NCBI RefSeq assembly: GCF_021172045.1
Contig: NZ_CP087164.1
Coordinates: 1,240,001 to 1,304,000 of the forward strand
Origin: Capillimicrobium parvum
GTDB lineage: Bacteria; Actinomycetota; Thermoleophilia; Solirubrobacterales; Solirubrobacteraceae
Length of the DNA: 64,000 nt
Direction of reading: 5' to 3'
Shown here: positions 56,341-64,000 of the stretch, piece by piece
Layout: each line of letters opens with the position of its first letter
Position numbering within the stretch: position 1 is the stretch's first letter
Made by a program: the position numbers and the translations under genes
Notes under the pieces: model-generated
What the model saw: the letters and a program-made list of their open reading frames with translations, nothing else
Told to the model about the DNA's origin: nothing
Database searches by the model: none

Positions 56341-56661
56341 TCAGGCGGCGACCGCGGCCCGCAGCCACGCGGCGGGCTCGAACGCCGGCTGCGTGCCGGG
56401 CCGGCGCCGCAGCTGTCGCGCGCGGGCGTCGAGCAGCGCGAGCGCGTCGGCCGACCGCCGGAAGGGGTCGGCGATCGCGCCCTCGGCCGTCACCGACAGG
56501 GCCGCCCACAGCTCGTCGCCGACCTGGGCGACGAGGAGGACGCCCTCGGGCAGCGCCTGCGAGTCGAGCACGGCGAGGCGGGCGAGCGCCGGGGCGTCGT
56601 CCTCCGTCGCGTAGCGGATCGTCACGTCGGGGGGAAAGGGGGTGGGGGTGTTGTGTGACAT
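56341..56661 (-). CDS. Small GNAT-like protein
   Basis: A 106-aa protein: VTIRYATEDDAPALARLAVLDSQALPEGVLLVAQVGDELWAALSV is the N-terminal strand-helix-strand of a GNAT fold, but the acetyl-CoA loop that should follow is absent, and a DPFRRSADALALLDARARQLR helix takes its place. It may be a truncated or non-catalytic GNAT relative. It diverges from the MocR regulator over 57 bases, a layout that suggests regulation by it. Confidence 0.75.
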   Translation of the reverse strand: MSHNTPTPFPPDVTIRYATEDDAPALARLAVLDSQALPEGVLLVAQVGDELWAALSVTAEGAIADPFRRSADALALLDARARQLRRRPGTQPAFEPAAWLRAAVAA

Positions 56662-56664
56662 TGG

Positions 56665-56695
56665 TTGACTCCTGTACTGCGGTGACGAGTAGGAT
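56665..56695 (+). promoter_or_regulatory. Promoter of MocR-family gene
   Basis: TTGACT (56665-56670) and TAGGAT (56690-56695), a 19-base spacer, 23 bases before the ATG at 56719. The divergent GNAT-like gene starts at 56661 next to it. Confidence 0.5.
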
Positions 56696-56718
56696 GGCGG
56701 GCAGGAGGAGGGTCCGCA

Positions 56719-58215
56719 ATGTCCTACAAGCTTGATTTGAGTGACATCGACCGAGGGGCGCAGGCCTCGCTCACGGCGCAGATCGCCGAGCGCCTGCAGC
56801 ACGCGATCGACACCGGCGCGCTCGCTCCGGGTGAGAAGCTGCCCACGACGCGGGCGCTCGCCGAGCAGGCCGGCATCAACCACCTGACGGCCGTGCGCGT
56901 GTACCGGCGTCTGGCCGAGCAGGGCTACGTGACGGCCAGCGTGGGGCGCGGGACGTTCGTGCGCGCGGTCCCGCCCGCGCTCGACCGCGATCCCATCGAC
57001 TGGCAGACCGCCGTCCTGCCGGAGCTGCGGCCCTCGTACTCGCACGAGACGTTCGCCGCGACGTACCTCATCCCGTCTGACCCCGACATCGTCTCCCTGG
57101 CCGCGGGGGCGCCCGACTCCGTGATCTACCCGGCAGCCGCACTGGGCCGGATCGCCGGCGAGGTGCTCGACGAGGTCGGGGGCGACGCGCTCGGCTATCT
57201 CGACCCCGACGGCCTCTACGAACTGCGCGAGGAGATCGCCAAGCGCGGCCGCCGGCTCGGCTTCGCGCAGACCGCCGAGGAGATCATGGTCACCTCGGGC
57301 GCGCGGCAGGCCATCGACCTCGTCTGCCGCGGGGTCGTCGCGCCGGGAGACGTCGTCGTGTGCGAGTCGCCGACGTTCATCGGCATCCTGAGCTCGCTGC
57401 AGGTCACCGGCGCGCGGGTGATCGGCGTGCCGGTCGACGAGAACGGCATGGACGTCGACGCGCTCGAGCGCATCCTCGCCCGCCACGAGGTCAAGCTGGT
57501 GGCCGTCCAGCCGGGCTGCCAGAACCCGACGGGGCAGGACCTGTCGGCGGCGCGCTCGCAGCGGCTCGTCGAGCTCGCGCGGGAGCGCTCGTTCTTCATT
57601 CTCGAGGACGGCGTCTACGCGACGGTGCGTTTCGACGGCGACGACCATCCGCGCCTGCGCCACTTCGCGCCCGACCACGTCATCTACGTCGACTCGCTGT
57701 CGAAGACGATCGGCGGCGGCCTGCGGCTCGGGTGGGTGGCGGCCAGCGGGCCGGTGCGCCAGCGCGTGAGCTGGCTCAAGCTCCACAACGACACGCACAC
57801 CTCGAGCCTGGTCCAGTACATCGCGCACCGCTGGCTGCGCAGCGGCGACCACGAGGACCTCCTGCACGACTCCAACCCGATGTACGCGCTCCGCTGCGAC
57901 GCGCTGCGCGCAAGCCTGGAGCGCTACCTCGGCGACGAGGTCACGGTGCGCCGGCCCGTCGGCGGCCACCACCTGTGGGTCACGTTCCGGCGGCCGATCG
58001 ACGAGCGCGCGCTGCTCAGCGAGGCCATCCGCTGCGGCGTCACGTTCGTCCCGGGCGGGGCGATGCTCGCGGAGCCGCCGACGGCCACGTCGATGCGGCT
58101 CTCGTTCGCGCGCCTGGAACCGGAGGAGCTCGACGAGGGCGTGCGCCGGCTGGCGAAGGCGGTGCTGGCCGTCCGCCACCGGGCCTCGCGTCCCGGGCGC
58201 GTGCAGTTCTCGTGA
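56719..58215 (+). CDS. MocR-type regulator (GntR DNA-binding plus aminotransferase domain)
   Basis: A 498-aa two-domain regulator. The N-terminal winged helix (ALAPGEKLPTTRALAEQAGINHLTAVRVYRRLAEQGYV) is joined to a fold-type I aminotransferase domain. PLP would bind Lys329 in YVDSLSKTIGGGLRLGW; VTSGARQAIDLVCRGVV and CQNPTGQDLS are other typical motifs. MocR regulators commonly sense PLP or amino acids. The membrane protein downstream overlaps it as GTGA. Confidence 0.93.
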   Translation: MSYKLDLSDIDRGAQASLTAQIAERLQHAIDTGALAPGEKLPTTRALAEQAGINHLTAVRVYRRLAEQGYVTASVGRGTFVRAVPPALDRDPIDWQTAVLPELRPSYSHETFAATYLIPSDPDIVSLAAGAPDSVIYPAAALGRIAGEVLDEVGGDALGYLDPDGLYELREEIAKRGRRLGFAQTAEEIMVTSGARQAIDLVCRGVVAPGDVVVCESPTFIGILSSLQVTGARVIGVPVDENGMDVDALERILARHEVKLVAVQPGCQNPTGQDLSAARSQRLVELARERSFFILEDGVYATVRFDGDDHPRLRHFAPDHVIYVDSLSKTIGGGLRLGWVAASGPVRQRVSWLKLHNDTHTSSLVQYIAHRWLRSGDHEDLLHDSNPMYALRCDALRASLERYLGDEVTVRRPVGGHHLWVTFRRPIDERALLSEAIRCGVTFVPGGAMLAEPPTATSMRLSFARLEPEELDEGVRRLAKAVLAVRHRASRPGRVQFS

Positions 58216-58631
58216 GCGACGTCGCCGCGGCCGGGCTCGCCGCCGCGGTGCTGTCGGGCGCGCCGTCGACCGCCTGGGCCCTCGCGCGCGGCGGCGACCC
58301 GCTCGACGCCGGCCGCGCCGCCGGCGCGATGGTGGTCGGCGAGCGGGCGGGCGCCGCGGTCCAGTTCGCCGCCGCGATCCCCGTGCACCTGGCGCTGTCG
58401 CTCGGCTGGACCGCGGTGCTGGCGCGCGTGCTGCCGGCGCGCCGGACCGCCGCATGGGGCGCCGCGGCGGGGCTGGCGATCGCGGTGCTCGACCTCGGCG
58501 TGATCGGCCGCCGCTTCCCGGCGATCCGCCGGCTGCCCGCCGGCCCGCAGCTCGCCGACCACGTCGCGTTCGGCGCCGTGGCCGGCGCCGTGCTGGCGCG
58601 CCGAGCGTCGAGTTCCTCAGCCTGGCGCTGA
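58212..58631 (+). CDS. Small membrane protein of unknown function
   Basis: A 139-aa protein with three or four hydrophobic segments (AAAGLAAAVLSGAPSTAWAL; AAVQFAAAIPVHLALSLGWTAVLARVL; AAWGAAAGLAIAVLDLGVIG; LADHVAFGAVAGAVLA). GTG 58212 overlaps the MocR stop as GTGA, so it is probably co-regulated. No family is recognised with confidence. The end overlaps a hairpin. Confidence 0.75.
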   Translation: MSDVAAAGLAAAVLSGAPSTAWALARGGDPLDAGRAAGAMVVGERAGAAVQFAAAIPVHLALSLGWTAVLARVLPARRTAAWGAAAGLAIAVLDLGVIGRRFPAIRRLPAGPQLADHVAFGAVAGAVLARRASSSSAWR

Positions 58632-58645
58632 GGAAGTCGACGCTC
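58603..58645. terminator. Bidirectional hairpin terminator
   Basis: Arms 58603-58620 and 58628-58645 pair over 18 bases with one mismatch and a 7-base loop. It covers the stop codon of the membrane protein and lies before the convergent 465-aa gene end. Confidence 0.75.
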
Positions 58646-58675
58646 GATGCCGAGCGCGCGGGGGCGAGTGACCGG

Positions 58676-60073
58676 CTAGTGCCAGTGGTCCATGTGGCCC
58701 CGGATGTCGGCCGTCACGCTCGAGCCGTCGTAGTACTGCTCGTAGAACGCGGTGTCGACGTGGTGGATCACCGCGCCGAAGTTGCACTGCAGCGGGTTGT
58801 AGTAGACCGGCGACTGCCCGTAGTGCTCGACGCAGTAGTCGACGTACGCGGTGACCGCCTCGACCGCCCAGTCGCTGATCTGCACGACGTCGGAGTTGAC
58901 GATGCTCTTGACGATGTCGGCGCTCCATGGGCCCTTCTTCTGGAGCATCCAGTTGTCCTCGCCCTTGGACATCGTGCGCCCGAAGCCGTACTTCTCCTCC
59001 ATCATCGCGTCGACGACGGCCTTGCCGTCCTTGTAGCGCGGCGACGGCACGTACGTGCCCTCCTTGACGCCCTCCACCCCGAAGGTCTTCAGCGCGCCGC
59101 TGGCCGCCGGCGCTTTCTCGTTGAGCGGCTCGTGCCGGAACTTCAGGCCCTTGGCGACGTCCGGGAACGCGCCCATGAGCACGTCGTCGAAGAAGCCGCA
59201 GAAGATCCAGTTTCCGAGGCCCATCGACTCGGCGGCGAGGCGCATGTTCTGCACCATCGAGCCGGGCGCGTAGGTCTCGACCTGGAAGATGAACTGCTCG
59301 ATCTGGCTGATGGTGATCGGGAACTCGAGCTTGCCCTCGCCGACCCACTGCGCGGTGCCGCAGGGCTCGCCCGTCCTGTCGTCGGTGACGTAGATGTGCC
59401 ACGCGTCGAAGATGTTCAGCAGGACGCTGAAGTACAGCCAGCCGTGGTCGGTGATCGGGATGAACCAGGTGGTCCCGGGGCGGTTGACGTTGTACTGGTA
59501 CGGGCCGAACAGCGAGGCGTTCGGCGCGCCGGGCGCGCGCGTGGCCCAGTCGATGTCGGGCCGGCCGTCGAGGACCTTCGTCATCCCCTCGCGGTACCAG
59601 TCGACGACCTTGTGGTAGTCCTCGGGCCCCTGGATCTCGACCAGGCGGTCGCGGTGGTCGCCCGGGTTGTAGATGAACGTGCCCTCGTCCTTGATGACCA
59701 GCAGGTCGGTGGCGAAGGAGTTGCCGGCCGCGGCGGCGGTGCGCCCCGCGATGCCGACGAGCTCGTGGAAGCCGCCGGACGTTGCGATGTCCCAGTGCGC
59801 CATGCCGTTGGGCCCGCAGGCCGACCAGGCGATGATCGCCTCCTCGGTCTCGGTCAGCGGCACGACCGGGTGCTGCGAGGAGAACGCGAGCGGCCCCTTG
59901 GGCTGGTGCAGCGTGCGGCCGGCGGCGGAGACCTCCTCCTCGCCGCTCTCGATCTGGTAGCCCATCGCCACGCGGCGGCTGCGCAGCGTGGCGAGCAGCG
60001 AGCCGACCGAGCGGCCGTCCTCGAAGAAGGCCTTGAGCTGGCGCTGGGCGACGTCGTCCGGGGCAATCGTCAT
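58676..60073 (-). CDS. Conserved-looking protein of unknown function (nitroreductase-like?)
   Basis: A 465-aa soluble protein that I do not recognise. Near the N-terminus it has LLATLRSRRVAMGYQIESGEE and later VVPLTETEEAIIAWSACGPNG, and GIAGRTAAAAGNSFATDLLVIKDEGTFIYNPG. The RSRR opening and the Ser/Ala/Gly-rich loop vaguely resemble nitroreductase-fold proteins, and TWFIPITDHGWLYFSVLLNIFDAWHIYVTDD looks like a second domain. No signal peptide or membrane segment. Strong ribosome site (GGAGGAGAG before ATG 60073). It is alone on its strand. Confidence 0.72.
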   Translation of the reverse strand: MTIAPDDVAQRQLKAFFEDGRSVGSLLATLRSRRVAMGYQIESGEEEVSAAGRTLHQPKGPLAFSSQHPVVPLTETEEAIIAWSACGPNGMAHWDIATSGGFHELVGIAGRTAAAAGNSFATDLLVIKDEGTFIYNPGDHRDRLVEIQGPEDYHKVVDWYREGMTKVLDGRPDIDWATRAPGAPNASLFGPYQYNVNRPGTTWFIPITDHGWLYFSVLLNIFDAWHIYVTDDRTGEPCGTAQWVGEGKLEFPITISQIEQFIFQVETYAPGSMVQNMRLAAESMGLGNWIFCGFFDDVLMGAFPDVAKGLKFRHEPLNEKAPAASGALKTFGVEGVKEGTYVPSPRYKDGKAVVDAMMEEKYGFGRTMSKGEDNWMLQKKGPWSADIVKSIVNSDVVQISDWAVEAVTAYVDYCVEHYGQSPVYYNPLQCNFGAVIHHVDTAFYEQYYDGSSVTADIRGHMDHWH

Positions 60074-60163
60074 GGAGCTCTCCTCCGCCGTGGTGGACTC
60101 GGGCGAGCGTCCCACCCGCAGATCGCGCCGTGCAACCGCGCCCGGCCCGCGGCGTTGTGGGGT

Positions 60164-61177
60164 TCACAGCGGGTGGCGCAGCGCCGCGCGGGCGCGCTCG
60201 GGCGGCCAGACGACGCGCCGCGCGCCGTCCTGCCACTGCACCGTGAGGACCCGGTGGCCGGTCTGGACGCCGCTGCTCGGATCGAGCCGGAAGCGCGCGA
60301 ACAGCGTCGTGCAGTCCAGCGACCGGGCGGCGGCGAGGAGGGCGGCGTCGCTGCGCTCCCCGGCGTCGCGCACGCAGCGCCCGGCGACGACGCCGGCGGC
60401 GAACGCCTGCGCGGCCGGGTAGGGCGGCTCGGCGCCGGCCCGCTCGCGGTAGGCGGCGACGAAGCGGCCGGCCGGCGGGCCCTCGTCGGGCTCGGGCGCG
60501 GCCTCGGCCAGCCACTGCGCCGGGCCGAGCAGCCCCTCGCGCAGGGGACCCAGCTCCGCGAGCACCTCGTCGACGCCGGCGCCGACGAACCCGGCCGCTC
60601 GCCACGGGCCCGGGAGCAGCCGGCGGGCGGCGTCGCGCTCGTCCGCGAATGCGCCCGCGACGAGCAGCAGGTCGCCCGCGGGCGGCGCGGCGGGCAGCGC
60701 CGTCGTCGAGACCGCCAGCCCCGCTCGCCGTCCCGCCGCCGCCGCGCCCGCCGCGACCGTGTCGGCGAACCCCGTCCGCGCGTGGGCGACCCGCAGCGTG
60801 CGCACGCCGGGGTCGGCCGCATGCACGACCTCCACCGCGCCCTCGAAGTACGTCTCCGCCGGCGCAAGGACGTCGATGAGGTTGGGCGCCGGTCCGACCC
60901 GTGCGCCGCCGTGGTTGAACACGAGCCGCGACGTCGCCGCCACCACCGCCCGCGCCGGGCCGCTCCCGTACGGGCCGAACAGGATGTCGGGCCGCTCGCG
61001 TTCGGCGGCCGCCGCCGCCGCGGCCGCATCGGGGTGCGCGTCATGGACGGTCAGCCGCGCGCCCGACCACCCCGCCCACAGCTCGAGCGCGACGGCACCC
61101 GCCCGTCCGTACTCGGCGAGCGGGCCGGACAGGGGCGTGACGAGCGCGGCGCGCGTCAGCGCAGCCCCACGTCCCAC
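60164..61177 (-). CDS. Substrate-binding-protein-like (periplasmic-binding fold) protein without signal peptide
   Basis: A 337-aa protein with a Peripla_BP_6-like fold: LVTPLSGPLAEYGRAGAVALELWAGW is the first ligand strand, and GPYGSGPARAVVAATSRLVFNHGG a sugar/amino-acid loop. The start GTG 61177 overlaps the nitroreductase gene by 22 bases. No signal peptide or lipobox is visible, so the protein should stay in the cytoplasm as a sensor or enzyme-like binding protein, unlike normal ABC transport partners. It is the last gene of the cofD-nitroreductase operon. Confidence 0.78.
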   Translation of the reverse strand: MGRGAALTRAALVTPLSGPLAEYGRAGAVALELWAGWSGARLTVHDAHPDAAAAAAAAERERPDILFGPYGSGPARAVVAATSRLVFNHGGARVGPAPNLIDVLAPAETYFEGAVEVVHAADPGVRTLRVAHARTGFADTVAAGAAAAGRRAGLAVSTTALPAAPPAGDLLLVAGAFADERDAARRLLPGPWRAAGFVGAGVDEVLAELGPLREGLLGPAQWLAEAAPEPDEGPPAGRFVAAYRERAGAEPPYPAAQAFAAGVVAGRCVRDAGERSDAALLAAARSLDCTTLFARFRLDPSSGVQTGHRVLTVQWQDGARRVVWPPERARAALRHPL

Positions 61178-61800
61178 GCGCCGTCGTAGAAGACCTCGTC
61201 CAGCGGAGGCTTCGGCGCCCGGGTCGCACCGCCCTCGTCGGCCGGATACCCGAGCGCGAGCACGCCGGCGGGCGCGATCCGCACGCCCTTCGGCAGGTCG
61301 AGCGCGGCCGACAGCGAGGCCGGATTGCAGCCCGACAGCGCGGTGCCGAGCCCGGCATCGATCCCGGCCAGCAGCACGCCGCCGACCGCCATCATCGCCT
61401 CGCCGATCAGGACGGGCAGCATCACGTCGGGGTCCGGCGCGGTGGACATCCGGTCGAGCAGCGTGCCGGCCCGGTCGGCCTCGACGAGCCCCAGGTCGAG
61501 GAGGCGCTGCAGGTTGCCGCCGTAGTGCTCCACCCACCAGCGTGGGTTCACCGTCCACACGACGAGCACCGCCGCCTCGGCCAGGTACTCCTGGCGCATG
61601 ACCGACTCGAAGATGGCGTCCCAGCGCGGATGCGTCTCGCGCGGCCGGCGCAGCACGACGCCGCGCCAGGCGTACGTGTTGCCGCCGTGCGGCATCGCCA
61701 GACCGGCGGCGAGCACGCGGCGCAGCACGTCGTCGGGGATGTTCCGGTCGGCGAAGCGGCGCACGGTGCGGCGCTCGGTCAGGACGTCGGTCAGCTCCAT
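61156..61800 (-). CDS. Nitroreductase family protein
   Basis: A 214-aa FMN-dependent nitroreductase: LTDVLTERRTVRRFADRNIPDDVLRRVLAAGLAMPHGGNTYAW is the FMN-phosphate site, and GLGTALSGCNPASLSAALDLPKGVRIAPAGVLALGYPAD the dimer and FMN-ring region. It begins 10 bases before the CofD stop. The C-terminal half of FbiB, needed in F420 synthesis, is a nitroreductase, so this could be a related FMN enzyme for F420 (dehydro-F420-0 reduction). It could also be a separate reductase. Confidence 0.88.
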   Translation of the reverse strand: MELTDVLTERRTVRRFADRNIPDDVLRRVLAAGLAMPHGGNTYAWRGVVLRRPRETHPRWDAIFESVMRQEYLAEAAVLVVWTVNPRWWVEHYGGNLQRLLDLGLVEADRAGTLLDRMSTAPDPDVMLPVLIGEAMMAVGGVLLAGIDAGLGTALSGCNPASLSAALDLPKGVRIAPAGVLALGYPADEGGATRAPKPPLDEVFYDGAWDVGLR

Positions 61801-62762
61801 GGGGCCTCCGCTGGGACGGTCAGCAGGGTGTCGAGCAGCGGCTGGGCCGGCGCCCCGCGGTGCAGGAGCGTCGGGACGGCGACCGCGTCGAGCCCGAGCT
61901 CGCGCACGGCGGGCAGTTCGGCGTCGTCGGCCGTGTCGAGGACGAAGCGGTCGCAGAGGTGGCGGTACACGCCGGCGACGCCGGTGGCGGTCGGCGCGAC
62001 CCCGGCGCAGCCCAGCAGCGCCGCCCGCGCCTCGGCGCGGCCGCGGTCGCCCGGATCCTCGAGCGGGACGCCGGAGACGATGGGCGAGACCGCGACGACC
62101 GGCGCGCGGGCGGCGCAGATCGCGTCGCGGACGCCCGGCACCGCCAGCACCGGCGCGATGCTCGCGGGCGGGCTGCTGGGGGCGAGCACGATGAGGTCGG
62201 CGCCGGCGATCGCGTCGAGAACGCCGGGCGCCGGCCTGGCGGCGTCCGCGCCGTCGTAGACCACGGCCCGGACCGGCGGCCGGACCTGCTCGCGCACGAG
62301 GAACTCCTCGTAGTGCAGCCGCCTCCCGTCGGCGGTCTCGATCGTCGTGACGACCTCCTGCTCGGTCGCCGGCAGCACGCGCGCCGCCACGCCCATCGCC
62401 GCGGCCAGGCGCGCCGTCACCTCCGCCAGGCCGGCGCCGTCGCGCAGCAGCTCCGTGCGCAGCAGGTGCGTGGCGAGGTCGCGGTCGCCGAGGTTGAACC
62501 AGACCTCCTCGCCGAGCGCTCGCAGCTCCTCCATGCAGCGGAACGTCTCGTCGCGCAGCCCCCACCCGCGCTCCACGTCCTGGCGGTCCGACAGCGCATA
62601 GAGCGTCGTGTCGAGGTCCGGGCAGATCCGCAGCCCGCGGTGCCAGATGTCGTCGCCCGTGTTGACGACGAGCGTGAGCCGTGACGGGTCGGTCGCCGCC
62701 GCCAGGACCCGCCACAGCCGCGACGCCCCGATGCCGCCGCCGATGCCGACGATCGCCGTCAC
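61791..62762 (-). CDS. cofD: 2-phospho-L-lactate (or phosphoenolpyruvate) transferase, F420 biosynthesis
   Basis: A 323-aa CofD/FbiA enzyme joining the 7,8-didemethyl-8-hydroxy-5-deazariboflavin (Fo) to an activated phospho-acid to give F420-0 or its dehydro form. The N-terminus GIGGGIGASRLWRVLAA and NTGDDIWHRGLRICPDLDTTLYALS, with GWGLRDETFRCMEEL and WFNLGDRDLATHLLRT, are diagnostic; LAPSSPPASIAPVLAVPGVRDAI is the nucleotide-loop region. GTG 62762 is the first start after a short intergenic region. It explains how the many F420-type proteins in the island get their cofactor. Confidence 0.94.
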   Translation of the reverse strand: MTAIVGIGGGIGASRLWRVLAAATDPSRLTLVVNTGDDIWHRGLRICPDLDTTLYALSDRQDVERGWGLRDETFRCMEELRALGEEVWFNLGDRDLATHLLRTELLRDGAGLAEVTARLAAAMGVAARVLPATEQEVVTTIETADGRRLHYEEFLVREQVRPPVRAVVYDGADAARPAPGVLDAIAGADLIVLAPSSPPASIAPVLAVPGVRDAICAARAPVVAVSPIVSGVPLEDPGDRGRAEARAALLGCAGVAPTATGVAGVYRHLCDRFVLDTADDAELPAVRELGLDAVAVPTLLHRGAPAQPLLDTLLTVPAEAPWS

Positions 62763-62875
62763 GGAGCAAGCATATGGCGCCGCGCAGCGGGCGCCGGACG
62801 GCCACTGTGTACTCCTCCAAGCGGCGTCCGCGACGGCCTGTGCGGCCCTCCGGGGCCCTGCGATAGTCGCCCTCC

Positions 62876-64000
62876 ATGGCGCGCGCACAAGGTCCCATCG
62901 AGCAGCTCATCCGCACGCGGGTCGCAGACCATCCGGACGCCACGTGGCTGAAGTGGAAGGACGAGGAGTTCTCCTGGGCGCAGGTGCTCTCGCACAGCCA
63001 GCGCGCGGCCAACGGGCTCCTCGAGCTCGGCGTGCGCCCCGGAGAGCGGGTGGCGCTGATGATGGCCAACCGCCCCGAGTTCCTGTGGGTGCACTTCGGC
63101 ATCCTGCTCATCGGCGCGCACTCCGTGCCGGTGAACATCTCCCAGCGCGGCAGGACGCTCGCCTACATCCTCGCCGACTGCGATGCGACCGCGGTCGTCT
63201 TCCAGGAGGACCTGCGCGAGGCGGTGCTCGGCGTGCGCGACGAGGTGCCGACGCTGCGCCATCTCGTCGTGGCCGACGGGCCGGTGGGCGGCGGCGTCGA
63301 CTGGGACCTCGAGCGGCTGCTGTCGGCCGACGACCGCGAGCCGGACGTCGATGTCGAGGAGGGCGCCACCGGCGGCGTGGGGATGATGTACACCTCGGGC
63401 ACGACGGGCCCGCCGAAGGGCGTCGTCGCCACGAACTACGACCTGACCCCGCTCGTCAAGCTGCTCGAGTCCTCGGGCGTCCAGGCCGGCGAGACGATGT
63501 ACACCGGCCTGCCGCTGTTCCACGGCAACGCGCTGCTGGCGTCCGCGATCGGCTCGATCTTCCTCGACGCGAAGCTCGCCCTCGCCCCGCGCTTCACGGC
63601 GTCAGGACTCTTCGACCAGTGCCGCCGCTACGACGCGGTCGAGTTCAACGCGCTCGGCGGCATGATCTCGATCCTGCTCAAGCAGCCGCCGCGCCCCGAC
63701 GACCGCGACCACCCGGTGCGCACCGTGCTGTCGGCCGGCTGCCCGCCGGACCGCTGGCGCGAGTTCGAGGAGCGCTTCGGCGTGAAGATCATCGAGTGGT
63801 TCGGCATGGTCGACGCGCCGGGCATCCTCCTCAACGACGAGGGCAAGGTCGGCTCGATGGGCAAGTCCGGCATCTCGGGCGTCGAGTTCCGCGTCGTCGG
63901 CGACGACGATCAGCCGCTGCCGCCGGGGCAGATCGGCGAGCTCGTCTTCCGCCACCCGATGGGCCAGCTGACCCACTACCACAAGCTCTCCGAGGCGACC
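62876..64000 (+). CDS. AMP-dependent acyl-CoA ligase, cut at window end
   Basis: The first 375 residues of an ANL ligase are present and the reading frame is open at the window edge. It starts MARAQGPIEQLIRTRVADHP, has the P-loop YTSGTTGPPKGV at about residue 170, and the A5-like IIEWFGMVDAPG. The C-terminal catalytic lysine lies beyond the edge. It resembles crotonobetaine/carnitine CoA ligases in type. It diverges from cofD over 113 bases. Its substrate is unknown. Confidence 0.88.
   Translation, partial: MARAQGPIEQLIRTRVADHPDATWLKWKDEEFSWAQVLSHSQRAANGLLELGVRPGERVALMMANRPEFLWVHFGILLIGAHSVPVNISQRGRTLAYILADCDATAVVFQEDLREAVLGVRDEVPTLRHLVVADGPVGGGVDWDLERLLSADDREPDVDVEEGATGGVGMMYTSGTTGPPKGVVATNYDLTPLVKLLESSGVQAGETMYTGLPLFHGNALLASAIGSIFLDAKLALAPRFTASGLFDQCRRYDAVEFNALGGMISILLKQPPRPDDRDHPVRTVLSAGCPPDRWREFEERFGVKIIEWFGMVDAPGILLNDEGKVGSMGKSGISGVEFRVVGDDDQPLPPGQIGELVFRHPMGQLTHYHKLSEAT

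Overview
The window is about 64 kb of very GC-rich actinobacterial DNA. Codons mostly end in G or C, GTG and TTG starts are common, and genes often overlap by 4 nt (ATGA/GTGA). Four luciferase-like F420-type oxidoreductases, a PPOX-type flavin/F420 protein, a CofD/FbiA enzyme of F420 synthesis, a DUF6458-like membrane protein and the absence of mycobacterial cell-wall genes fit class Thermoleophilia (Solirubrobacterales, Conexibacter/Baekduia-like). That placement is inference, not proof. I saw no rRNA, tRNA, CRISPR, phage or transposase genes.

Region 1 (1-39.9 kb) is a large catabolic island. It starts with a truncated thiolase, a GntR/FCD regulator, SDRs, a P450, F420-linked oxidoreductases and SnoaL-like proteins (0-6.8 kb). 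Next come an acyl-CoA synthetase, a cupin, an SDR, an enoyl-CoA hydratase and a first IpdAB-like CoA-transferase-fold pair (6.8-12.3 kb). Then follow LLM oxidoreductases, acyl-CoA dehydrogenases and a second AMP-ligase (12.3-18.7 kb). The operon at 18.7-22.1 kb encodes a crotonase, a split B12-dependent acyl-CoA mutase and an epimerase-like VOC protein. Beyond it are an acyl-CoA dehydrogenase and two TetR regulators (22.2-24.6 kb). The tight operon at 24.6-31.0 kb encodes a second IpdAB-like pair, a KstD-like flavoprotein, a VOC protein, an HpaD-type extradiol dioxygenase, a C-C hydrolase and a GST. The opposing operon at 31.0-34.6 kb encodes hydratase, crotonase, acylating acetaldehyde dehydrogenase and aldolase, which is a complete lower meta-cleavage route. 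VOC, acyl-CoA dehydrogenase, a NarL-type two-component system, TetR and a quinone-oxidoreductase-like gene end the island.

Nine copies of one imperfect palindrome (core CTGRCGYCAG flanked by GATAA/TTATC) sit in the promoters of most of these operons, often touching the start codon, so they look like one regulon. A second motif (AGAGTGTMCTCARTG-like) marks three genes near the GntR regulator. The combined enzyme set would activate, dehydrogenate, aromatise or hydroxylate, ring-open and beta-oxidise a polycyclic or alicyclic compound such as a steroid or terpenoid. The actual substrate cannot be read from the sequence.

Region 2 (40-64 kb) is mixed housekeeping and accessory genes: LOG-family protein, PLD-family protein, ArfB, an orphan OmpR regulator, cold-shock protein, a GH-like secreted TIM barrel, rhodanese, CapA, NYN protein, acyl-CoA carboxylase beta, GNATs, an acyl-CoA dehydrogenase with mosaic codon use, a zincin, sulfotransferase, cysteine dioxygenase, amidohydrolase, cupins and a MocR regulator. 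It also has an unrecognised 465-aa protein. A CofD/nitroreductase/substrate-binding-protein operon diverges from an acyl-CoA ligase cut by the window end. All genes are packed: no stretch over about 180 bases lacks a gene.
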